From JADFGZ01 sp965222345 (lineage in GTDB: Bacteria; Acidobacteriota; Terriglobia; 2-12-FULL-54-10), in NCBI GenBank assembly GCA_965222345.1, contig CBDCTS010000007.1:2108001-2172000 (forward strand): 64,000 nt of DNA, in the 5' to 3' direction. Position 1 is the first letter of the stretch. Each line of letters opens with the position of its first letter. A model generated the notes under the pieces. That model did not search any database and was not told the origin of the DNA. It saw only the letters and a list, made by a program, of their open reading frames with translations. A program made the translations under genes and the position numbers. Shown piece after piece: positions 1 through 7,507 of the stretch.

Positions 1-336
1 ACGGTTGGTTCGGAACTGGCTGGAGCGGGTAGGGGTAAAGACCTTGTTCATCGAGCCGGGGAGCCCATGGGAAAACGGGTATGTAGAATCGTTGAACGGG
101 AAGTTTCGAGACGAGTTTCTCAATGGGGAGATCTTCTACACCTTGCAGGAAGCGAAGGTGTTGATTGAGGGATGGCGGCGGGAGTATAACAAAGTTCGCC
201 CGCACAGCGCGTTAGGCTACCGGCCGCCAGCCCCGGAAGCGATCCTGCCGTTACGGCCGGGTTCCGCTCCGCTCCACCCGGCTGCAACGGCTTATGGACT
301 AACATAAAAAGTGGACCAACAACCGGGGGCAGGTCA
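1..336 (+). mobile_element. IS3-family insertion sequence, right end only
   Basis: The window opens inside an IS3-type element. The 3' part of its transposase is followed by a terminal sequence whose complement begins TGACCTGCCCCCGG and ends at about 336, the TG...CA type of end seen in IS3 relatives. The left end lies outside the window. Beyond 336 the sequence switches to an amidohydrolase fragment on the other strand, so the element marks one breakpoint of that gene. Confidence 0.75.
2..307 (+). CDS. IS3-family transposase OrfB, C-terminal fragment
   Basis: This is the C-terminal 101 residues of an IS3-family transposase (DDE integrase core), which catalyses strand transfer of the element. 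The end of the integrase core is visible: the PGSPWENGYVESLNGKFRDE segment carries the catalytic Glu, followed by the HSALGYRPP motif typical of IS3 OrfB. The reading frame is open to the window edge, so the start is upstream; the TTG at 5 is not a real start. The C-terminal tail after the GYRPP motif is short, as usual. Whether the full gene is intact cannot be judged. Confidence 0.85.
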   Translation, partial: RLVRNWLERVGVKTLFIEPGSPWENGYVESLNGKFRDEFLNGEIFYTLQEAKVLIEGWRREYNKVRPHSALGYRPPAPEAILPLRPGSAPLHPAATAYGLT

Positions 337-560
337 GCCGGGTATCTTCGGAAGCCAGGGCCTGCATATCCTCGTTTGAGCCGAGGGCCACAATCCTATC
401 CCCGCTGACCGCCACTGCCTGGACCATTTCAAACTTTGCGTTGACGGTCGCAATCTTGCCGTTGTAGTAAACCACGTCCGGAGTCAGAGAGTTGGAAACT
501 GACTGGCAGGCTGTAGCTCCGAGGGCCGCGAACACGGCAAAAGTCACAAATACCGGTGAT

Positions 561-1779
561 CTCAACGGGTCGATGCAACACTTTACCCTAAAGGAGAAGG
601 TGAAGTGTATGCGGAAGAAACAAAAGAGGCAGCGGCGAAGTTTGACAGTAACGGAGCTGGTGGAGGTCTGGGATCGGTGGCAGCAGGGTGAGTCTTCCAA
701 AGCGATCGGACGTGTGCTTGGGAGAGAACCGTCATCTGTGTACGCCGTGCTTTTGCGCCACGGGGGTATCCGTCCCCGCTCCCGATGCCGCTCACGCCGG
801 GTGCTGACTTTGGCCGAGCGGGAGGAGATTTCCAGAGGCATTGCGGCGAAGCGATCGATCCGATCGATTGCCGTGTTGTTGGGTCGTTCCCCGTCGACCC
901 TCAGCCGGGAGGTGGGTCGCAATGGAGGCTATGCCAGCTATCGGGCGTCGGAGGCCGATCAGCGGGCCTGGGATCGGGCTCGCCGCCCGAAATCATGTCG
1001 ACTGGTCCGTTGTCCGCGGTTGCGTCAGCTTGTGGAAGAGAAGCTGCGAGAGGTCTGGTCGCCCGAGCAGATCGCCGGCTGGATGAAGCGCACGTATCCA
1101 GAGGATAAGTCGGTTCAGGTATCTCACGAAACGATCTATCGTAGCCTTTTTATTCAGGCCCGCGGGGCTCTGAAGAAAGAGCTGGCTCAGTATCTGCGGT
1201 CCAGGCGAACGATTCGCCGGTCCCGGCATGCCAGCCGGAAAGGCCATGGGAAGGGACAGATCGCCGACATCGTATCGATCCGGGAGCGCCCGGTTGCAGT
1301 GGAAGATCGTGCGGTGCCGGGTCACTGGGAAGGCGATCTAATCGCCGGATCGACAAACAGCTACATTGCGACTCTGGTGGAACGTCATTCGCGTTACGTG
1401 ATGTTGGCGAAAGTGGCCAGCAAGGAAACAGAAACCGTTGTGTCCACGCTGATCCAACAGGCCAGGCAACTACCGACGGAACTTTACAAATCGCTGACCT
1501 GGGATCGGGGTCTGGAAATGGCGGATCACAAGCGGTTCACATTGGCGACCGACATTGACGTCTACTTCTGCGATCCGAAAAGTCCATGGCAGCGCGGATC
1601 GAACGAGAACACCAATGGACTGCTCCGATATTATTTCCCCAAACGGACGGACTTGTCGGTACACTCCCAGGAGTATCTGGATCAGATTGCGCGCCAGCTC
1701 AACGAACGGCCCCGCAAGACGCTGGAGTTTGAAACTCCAGCCGAACGATTCAATGCATGTGTTGCATCGACCCGTTGAG
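561..1779 (+). mobile_element. IS30-family insertion sequence, complete
   Basis: A 1219-bp element bounded by perfect 21-bp inverted repeats at 561-581 (beginning CTCAACGGGTCGATG) and 1759-1779. It has one transposase gene whose stop codon lies inside the right repeat. The flanks (GAT on the left, CTG on the right) show no obvious 2-3 bp duplication, so the original duplication may have mutated or a flank may have rearranged. It interrupts the signal-peptide region of an amidohydrolase gene. Confidence 0.9.
609..1778 (+). CDS. IS30-family transposase
   Basis: Transposase of 389 residues that moves the surrounding element. The N-terminal third holds helix-turn-helix segments (around ESSKAIGRVLGREPSSVY and RSIRSIAVLLGRSPSTLSRE). 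The C-terminal DDE core is recognisable by VPGHWEGDLIAG (first Asp), SLTWDRGLEM (second Asp) and WQRGSNENTNGLLRYYFPK (Glu), the standard IS30 signature. The ATG at 609 follows AAGGAG at 12 nt; an earlier in-frame ATG at 573 lies within the left repeat and is less likely. Length matches intact IS30 transposases, so the gene looks functional. Confidence 0.92.
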   Translation: MRKKQKRQRRSLTVTELVEVWDRWQQGESSKAIGRVLGREPSSVYAVLLRHGGIRPRSRCRSRRVLTLAEREEISRGIAAKRSIRSIAVLLGRSPSTLSREVGRNGGYASYRASEADQRAWDRARRPKSCRLVRCPRLRQLVEEKLREVWSPEQIAGWMKRTYPEDKSVQVSHETIYRSLFIQARGALKKELAQYLRSRRTIRRSRHASRKGHGKGQIADIVSIRERPVAVEDRAVPGHWEGDLIAGSTNSYIATLVERHSRYVMLAKVASKETETVVSTLIQQARQLPTELYKSLTWDRGLEMADHKRFTLATDIDVYFCDPKSPWQRGSNENTNGLLRYYFPKRTDLSVHSQEYLDQIARQLNERPRKTLEFETPAERFNACVASTR

Positions 1780-1935
1780 CTGGCACCCTTTTTAAGCTAC
1801 TCATAGATTCCTCCTTATTGAACCCCAGTCGGCACACCCCGATCTTGCTACCCTCGAAGGCCATCGTTTGAGCTCCGACTCCGCGTGATTTCCAACAAAC
1901 ACAACCCTTTCCGCAAGAGGGCCACGAAGAGAAAG

Positions 1936-3780
1936 TTACCACTGAGCGGCCGGTCCGCCGAGTTCCACCTGGGCCCCGGTCGGTTGCATCCCGATTTCGC
2001 GGGCCAGAGACGGGACCAGATGGACCACCTTGCCGCCTACCATGGTCATCAGAACACGGATGTTGAGAATTTCATCCACCGGGACGGTCAGGTAGTCCTT
2101 GTCGAGCACAACCATGTCAGCCCTTTTGCCCGGCTCCAGCGAACCCAGTTCCTTTTCCCGCAGAACGTAATGGGCGCCCCAAATCGTGGCTGCCTTGAGC
2201 AGTGCACCCCGGTCTGCCCGCTGGCTGGGTGCATAGACCTTCCCGTCATAGGCCTTTCTGGTGATGCCGACGGAGAGCACCCAAAAAGCGGTAAGGTCGG
2301 AAGCGCCGATCGCGCGATCGATCTCGAATGTATTCATAACGCCGCCCTCGGTTTCACTGACCCGAGGCGAGATCCATTGCACGGCCTGTTCTCCATAGTT
2401 CCTCAGTTGCCTGGGCGCGAACTGCCAGATTTGCATATCGCGATTCCCGACCATCATGCCCAGTTCCTTGATACGCTCAACCTGGTCTGGTCTTGGGGCT
2501 TGGGCCCCATGATCAAAACTATGCCGCTTGGCCCGAATCTCATCGAGCGTAAAGCCAGCCTCCTTGCTTGCGTTCTCAATCACATCCAAATAGTAGTCAA
2601 TATCCTTGTCATAGTCGCTGTGAAACAGAGTTACCCTCCCACCAGCTTTGACGTATCGGGTCAGCGACTCGTGAACTTGCGAGCCTGGCTCGAAAGTACA
2701 GTTTCGCTCTCGCGCCTTGACCTCGGGAGAGGTCCCCAGTAATGTCGAGCAGGTGGTGCCGGACCCGGCCATGCCACCGATAAACCACAGGTAGTCCGAG
2801 CCGTCTCCAACACGCGTGGCGATGTCCGCCAGAAAATAAGGGTCTTTGTAAAACGTTTCCTGTCCCCAATTCCATCCCCAGGCAAGCCGGAGAGGCAGTT
2901 CGCTGCGGCCCTCCAGCATTCGATAAGCCGTTATGGCAGAAGGAGCATAAAATAGCGTGCCGATGGTGGTGATTCCATACCCTGTCCACCAAGAAAGTCC
3001 CAGCTTATAGATTTGGGTCAGCAAATCCATTCGACCTTTCAGCATCACGTCCGGTTCTATGATTCGATAAATTGTTCCTCCAAGACCGGTATCCTCATTT
3101 AAGTCATCGTGGAAGGGTGTCTTGGACAAATCCCAAACTTTCTTTACCTCCTCAATGGCCTTCTGATTCAGTAAAGTAGCGACTGTTTGACTTCTAACGA
3201 TGACAGGATTATTGGGTGCGGCAAGATCAAGTTGTTGCTTCGTTATCTGTCTGCCAAAGTAGCCATTTATAACTCTGTTGTAGGTAAAGTCTTTTCCGGG
3301 TAGCAGGTTGATCTTAATCCACTGGCCCGGTTTGGCCTTACTGACCGCCTCATCCAGTGTGGGGAAAAATTTCTCCAGTTGCTGCTCTGGCGGATCATCC
3401 AGGAAGCGCTCGATATAGACATCATCCGTGATCACCTTCTTCATCACCTGGGGAACGAACCGATCCCAGTCCTGCGGGTGCTCGTGTGTATTGATGATGC
3501 CTGGCATGACCATCCGTCCTTTCAGGTCAATGCTCTTTGTGGTGGAACCAGCCAAGCTTAGAACCCTCTCGTTGCTACTGACCGCAACGATTTTTCCATC
3601 CCGGATCGCAATCGCCTCATTGATGGCGCCTAACTCCGAGTTAACCTCATGGTTGTCCACTGTGACGATCTTCCCATTGTGGAAAATGGTATCTGGCGCT
3701 TGCTGAGCCCGCACGAGGCCCTGCCCACCCCAGATTACCCATCCCATTAGCGCAACTCGCAAAATCCATTGGCTTTTCAT
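1936..3780 (-). CDS. Exported amidohydrolase (amidohydrolase_3 / YtcJ-like)
   Basis: A 614-residue metal-dependent hydrolase with an N-terminal signal peptide (cleavage probably after GLVRAQQ), so likely periplasmic. Layout: N-terminal beta-sandwich strand FHNGKIVTVD, then MVMPGIINTHEHPQDWD, whose HxH is the metal-binding pair, TIM-barrel motifs including VTLFHSDYDKD and HSFDHGAQAPRPDQ, and the C-terminal LGSLEPGKRADMVVLDKDYL typical of the superfamily. Substrate cannot be told; the amidohydrolase_3 group includes enzymes acting on N-substituted amides. The start ATG follows GAGAGGG. The damaged gene just downstream is a paralogue. The asparaginase-like gene upstream is on the same strand but 638 bp away, so an operon is unlikely. 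Confidence 0.88.
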   Translation of the reverse strand: MKSQWILRVALMGWVIWGGQGLVRAQQAPDTIFHNGKIVTVDNHEVNSELGAINEAIAIRDGKIVAVSSNERVLSLAGSTTKSIDLKGRMVMPGIINTHEHPQDWDRFVPQVMKKVITDDVYIERFLDDPPEQQLEKFFPTLDEAVSKAKPGQWIKINLLPGKDFTYNRVINGYFGRQITKQQLDLAAPNNPVIVRSQTVATLLNQKAIEEVKKVWDLSKTPFHDDLNEDTGLGGTIYRIIEPDVMLKGRMDLLTQIYKLGLSWWTGYGITTIGTLFYAPSAITAYRMLEGRSELPLRLAWGWNWGQETFYKDPYFLADIATRVGDGSDYLWFIGGMAGSGTTCSTLLGTSPEVKARERNCTFEPGSQVHESLTRYVKAGGRVTLFHSDYDKDIDYYLDVIENASKEAGFTLDEIRAKRHSFDHGAQAPRPDQVERIKELGMMVGNRDMQIWQFAPRQLRNYGEQAVQWISPRVSETEGGVMNTFEIDRAIGASDLTAFWVLSVGITRKAYDGKVYAPSQRADRGALLKAATIWGAHYVLREKELGSLEPGKRADMVVLDKDYLTVPVDEILNIRVLMTMVGGKVVHLVPSLAREIGMQPTGAQVELGGPAAQW

Positions 3781-4418
3781 GATTCGACCCTCTCGGCTAT
3801 TGTTAACAGATTGAGTCAGAAGTCCCGTTTCAACTCATTGCGGGAATAACTCGGAATTTCCTTTTTGGCTCCCAACAGCCCCATACTATACGCCCTTGGA
3901 TGGATGCCATCGCACTATTTTTCCTTTGGCTTGGTACAGAAGCTCGACACAGGGTGTTCTCTGCGCCAATTCGAGTCCCGAATAGGAATAACGGCGTTCG
4001 TTGGCGCTCACTGGACGTGTAACGCCGTTTTTGGAAACTGAGGCCTACGTGACAAAACCATGTGGTTATGGTTCGGGTGAGAATGCAAGTGTGGCCCACA
4101 TGGAATCAAACAACTTAGATTCCCCCTTCCGGATGCGGTTTCGACACACCCTTGGACCCACCAAAACTAAGATGCCCTCTCCGGGGAACCTGTGCCAAGA
4201 ATCTCTTCCTCGAACGTCCTTTAAATTGTTGAAAGGGTTAAACCCTCAGCGGGTAAATTGTCTATGCTGGAACCACATCTTTTCGGAGCACCTGTGTTTA
4301 GCCGAGTCTTTAGGAAATGGCAGCGAGCTGTTTGACATCAGCGGTCATCACTCCGCTTTGCTTCTGGCGGATTTGCAGAAGCATCCTAAATGCTGTTTCC
4401 TGCGCTACCGGCGACCCG
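3781..4418. other. Non-coding gap between amidohydrolase and asparaginase-like genes
   Basis: No convincing gene is seen in these 638 bp; short plus-strand frames lack family features and good start sites. It contains one 9-bp perfect inverted repeat (see 3990-4029). It should hold the promoter of the amidohydrolase gene, but no clear promoter was picked out. Confidence 0.5.
3990..4029. repeat. 9-bp inverted repeat, terminator-like
   Basis: AACGGCGTT at 3990-3998 and AACGCCGTT at 4021-4029 form a perfect stem with a 22-nt loop, followed on the plus strand by TTT. It lies downstream of the minus-strand asparaginase-like gene, but the T-run is on the plus side, so a terminator role is uncertain. 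Confidence 0.35.
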
Positions 4419-5516
4419 TCAATATTCACTAAAGATTCGCTGGATCGCTTGCAAGTCGAAGGTCTTCGTCAAAGCAAGCTGCAGGAGAATGCGGGCCTTG
4501 TGCGCAACCAAGTTATCTCCTTCGATAAACTTGCTCTCCGCATCGAGCGGGATCCGGTTGTTGATGCCTCCTCGCGCCGTGACAACGATGGGCATCCCTT
4601 TGTCCGCCAGCGCTTCCAGGGTCGGCCGCTGCGAACCGTGAGGCGAGCCCCGGGTGGTAAAGCCGTTGAGCACAATCCCCTTTGCGCCTGCGTCCACCGC
4701 CGCCTGGATCAGCGCGGGGTCGGCGTCAAAGTAGGCGTAGATAACCTCGACCTTCGGCAGCGCGGTAATGGACTGGACATCGAACTCGGAGCGGTAAGTA
4801 TGCCTTCGGGTCGGCGCGCGATAAAAATCCACCCGGTCTTCTTCAATGATTCCCAGAACCCCAAATTCCCCGGAGACAAAGGCGTCGGGACGCACGCTGG
4901 TTTTCAATACATCCCGGCCCGATTTGATGGTCTGATTATTGACGACCATGGCCCCTTTTCCGACGGCTTCCGGAGAAAGCACCACGGAGACGGAATCGAT
5001 AAAATTCTTGTCCCCGTCGTTTCCCACCGTGCCGTGGCGGCGCTGGGAATTGGCCACCACAACCGGCTTCTCGCTCCGAACGAGCAATTGGAGGAAGAAC
5101 GCAGTGTCTTCGGAGGTGGTTGTGCCTTGCGTTACAATCACTCCTTTCACGCCGGGATCTTGAATCACTCGGTTGACCGTGCGGGCAATCTGCAGGAAAT
5201 TTTCCCCGGTAAGCTGTCCGCTGCCCACGCGGATGAGGTCAGTCACCTCAAAGTTCACGCTGTCCAGGAGCTTGTGAGTCTCCGGAAAGTTTTTCCGGAT
5301 GTCCGCGATGACCTGTTGAATCGGGATACGACCATCCAGGGTATTGGCGATGGTTCCGCCCGTGGCGACGATGTGGATCACAGGTTTTGTCTGTTCTTGC
5401 CCCAGAGCCGGCGTCACGGCAAGCCCGATCAGCATCCCAGCTATACCAAGCGAGACGGCATGCTCCACTTCTCTCCGGAAAATCAATCTTATCTTCTTCA
5501 AAACCTTCCTTTTCAT
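4419..5516 (-). CDS. Asparaginase-like periplasmic protein with altered active site
   Basis: A 365-residue protein of the type II L-asparaginase fold with a signal peptide (cut near ALGQ). It aligns without gaps to E. coli AnsB over the core: ATGGTIA carries the nucleophilic Thr, and the C-terminal KARILLQLALTKTFDLQAIQ matches the family well. Two other catalytic positions differ: the THGTDT motif reads TQGTTT, so the Asp equivalent to D90 is Thr, and the Lys equivalent to K162 aligns with Pro in LSPEAVGKG. The second catalytic triad is therefore absent, and ordinary asparaginase activity is doubtful; it may act on another substrate. The start ATG has GGAGG upstream. Family assignment is secure, function is not. 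Confidence 0.85.
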   Translation of the reverse strand: MKRKVLKKIRLIFRREVEHAVSLGIAGMLIGLAVTPALGQEQTKPVIHIVATGGTIANTLDGRIPIQQVIADIRKNFPETHKLLDSVNFEVTDLIRVGSGQLTGENFLQIARTVNRVIQDPGVKGVIVTQGTTTSEDTAFFLQLLVRSEKPVVVANSQRRHGTVGNDGDKNFIDSVSVVLSPEAVGKGAMVVNNQTIKSGRDVLKTSVRPDAFVSGEFGVLGIIEEDRVDFYRAPTRRHTYRSEFDVQSITALPKVEVIYAYFDADPALIQAAVDAGAKGIVLNGFTTRGSPHGSQRPTLEALADKGMPIVVTARGGINNRIPLDAESKFIEGDNLVAHKARILLQLALTKTFDLQAIQRIFSEY

Positions 5517-5801
5517 GTACCCTCCTCACCCTCAATCCCACTTTTCGTTTGTACCGCTAGATCGCCGGCTACTCTCGAAGACCTCACTGCTGGGCTATTC
5601 TAATTCAACAATCACCATTCGCAGCACTTCTCTAATATGCAAGCCCGTCGACCTTTCGGAGGCTGCCTGGCGTGCTGCGCGCGTACCGAGAGCAACCGAT
5701 CATCTGGAGATGGCGAGGCCCGCGCGGCTGCGAAGAGAGCAAAGACTAACGTGATCCAGGCCGGTTACTCGCTCCGGGCCTGGAATGTTCCTTGCGCTAC
5801 A

Positions 5802-7103
5802 TCATTGTATCGGATTCCCTCCTGCCGGGTATCCCGCTACGGGCACACTGACCAAGCCGCCTTCAGCAGGTTTCTCGCGGATCGCCATAATCATAAAAGC
5901 TGCGAGGATAGCCATTCCGGCCGCAGAGTAAAAGGCCAGGGTATAGTTGCCGAACCACCGGTAGAAGTATCCTCCGAGGACTGATCCGAACGCGGCTCCA
6001 AGCTGGTGGAACATAAAAATCCATCCCGACAGTTCCCCGACCGAGTGTCGGCCATACAGCCGGGCTGTCAGCGCAGTAGTCGCCGGCACGGTAGAAATGT
6101 AGTTGAGGCCGTAGACGGCGGCAAAGGCAAACAGTCCCGGAACAGTTCCCACCAACGGCAGGAAAACCAGAGACAGCCCCCGCAAAAGGTAATAGCAGAT
6201 CAAGGGAGCTTTGGGGCCGAACCGGTCGCAGATCCATCCCGAGCCGATTGTTCCCGCAATGTTCAAAGCGCCCATCAGCCCGAGAGCCTGTGCTGCCTGG
6301 GGTGCGGAGAAGCCATGTTCTGTGGTGTGGGGAATCAAATGGGTGAGGATGAGACCGGACGTGGTGTAACCGCAGATCCAGTAGCTTCCCCCCAGAAGCC
6401 AGAACGGCAAGCTCCGCGAGGCCAACCAGATGCTCGTTCTGCCCATGTTTCTTTCTGACGACCTGCTGGGAACGGATTTCTCTGCGGAACCGTACCGGTT
6501 AAGTCCCACATCGGAGGGGGCATTGCGGATCAGGATACCCGCCAGCGGCATCACCAGCACCAGAAAACCTATCCCGAGCACCAGAAAAGTCGTCCTCCAG
6601 CCCCACGTGACGGTGAGAGCCATAGCGAGTGGGATGATGAGCAGTTGCCCAGCCGCCAGTCCCGCGCCGAAGATCCCGATCACCAAGCCGGTATTTGAGT
6701 CGAACCATCGCATGGTGGTAGAAGCGGCCACGCTCATCGCCGCGCCCCCTGCACCCAGTGCCGTGATGACTCCCGCCGTCACGTACAGTTGCCAGAGCGA
6801 GTTCACATGAGCCGTTCCCAGAGTTCCCGCGCTCACAAGGACCGCACCCGCCACCAGGACGCCCCTGGGTCCCCATCGATCCGCCAAGCGTCCCACCAGA
6901 GGGCCAATCGCTCCATAGAGAAACAGCGAAACCGCAGCTACCGTTGACAGGGAAACCCGATCCCAGCCAAATTCCGCCTCGATTGGTTTGATGAAGACGC
7001 CAAAAGATGCGCGGATGCCTGATCCGAACATCAAGACCAAGCCCACGGCCGCCACCACCACCCAGGCGTAGTGGAGTCGTCCGATCTGGAATGGCATTTT
7101 CAT
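5802..7103 (-). CDS. MFS transporter, oxalate/formate or monocarboxylate type
   Basis: A 433-residue inner-membrane carrier with about 12 hydrophobic segments. The N-terminus, with a Tyr-Ala-Trp-Val in the first helix and GIRASFGVFIKPIEAEFGW, resembles the OFA / monocarboxylate porter branch of the major facilitator superfamily. The loop between helices 2 and 3 reads GRLADRWGPRGVL, a good match to the MFS signature. It would move small organic acids, but the substrate is a guess from subfamily resemblance. It starts at ATGAAAATG with no strong ribosome-binding site visible. It lies 285 bp upstream of the asparaginase-like gene on the same strand, a gap wide enough that co-transcription is uncertain. 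Confidence 0.82.
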   Translation of the reverse strand: MKMPFQIGRLHYAWVVVAAVGLVLMFGSGIRASFGVFIKPIEAEFGWDRVSLSTVAAVSLFLYGAIGPLVGRLADRWGPRGVLVAGAVLVSAGTLGTAHVNSLWQLYVTAGVITALGAGGAAMSVAASTTMRWFDSNTGLVIGIFGAGLAAGQLLIIPLAMALTVTWGWRTTFLVLGIGFLVLVMPLAGILIRNAPSDVGLNRYGSAEKSVPSRSSERNMGRTSIWLASRSLPFWLLGGSYWICGYTTSGLILTHLIPHTTEHGFSAPQAAQALGLMGALNIAGTIGSGWICDRFGPKAPLICYYLLRGLSLVFLPLVGTVPGLFAFAAVYGLNYISTVPATTALTARLYGRHSVGELSGWIFMFHQLGAAFGSVLGGYFYRWFGNYTLAFYSAAGMAILAAFMIMAIREKPAEGGLVSVPVAGYPAGGNPIQ

Positions 7104-7507
7104 AATCTAAATTCAACTTGTGCCGTTATTCTGCAGCACGCGGATTGAGAGCCTACATTATAGCCAGTGGTTGTCAAAAAGGATTTAGTTCAGCCGAATT
7201 TTCAGCCCATGGAGCAAAAGGCGAATTCCTATTGGATTGAGACTGCCGTCTGTGTATTTGCCTGGCTGGGCGCGCATGGAGGTGCGGAAAACTATGCCGG
7301 ATGACCTGAAGAGATCCGAATGGAAAGTGGGTTTCCGTCTTTCTTCCCCCTGATCTCCTAATATGGATGGCAGGGAAGGGTTGCAGAGGCCGTATGCCAC
7401 ACCATTTTCAGCTTGCGTGTGGCAAGCGCACGGTCTAAAATCCGAACTGCTGTGCCTTGAAAAGTGCCTGCGGCGGGGGAAGCGTCTGTCAAGAGGAAGT
7501 TTCTGTA
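7104..7507. other. Divergent intergenic region
   Basis: This region separates the minus-strand MFS gene from the plus-strand DUF1592 gene and must carry both promoters. No coding signal, hairpin or confident promoter was recognised. Confidence 0.5.

Larger units (their letters stand above)
337..1804 (-). pseudogene. Amidohydrolase (lipoprotein) gene broken by IS30 and IS3 elements
   Basis: Two pieces of one gene appear to remain. Bases 1804-1780 hold a start codon after an AGGAGG-type site and encode MSSLKRVP. Bases 560-337 encode the rest of a signal peptide ending in a possible lipobox (GATAC), then the N-terminal beta-sandwich of an amidohydrolase_3 protein (VVYYNGKIATVNAKFEMVQA...GDRIVALG). 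The IS30 element lies between the pieces and the IS3 end cuts the gene after the DTRL segment, so the metal-binding catalytic domain is lost. The remnant lies 131 bp downstream of an intact paralogue on the same strand, which suggests a tandem pair. Directly joining the two pieces leaves the frame one base short, and no target duplication is clear. Confidence 0.7.

Noticed and set aside
4317..5603. Long plus-strand ORF of 428 codons
   Set aside because: It mirrors the asparaginase-like gene on the other strand, lacks a start signal and has no family motifs; GC-rich genes often leave open antisense frames.
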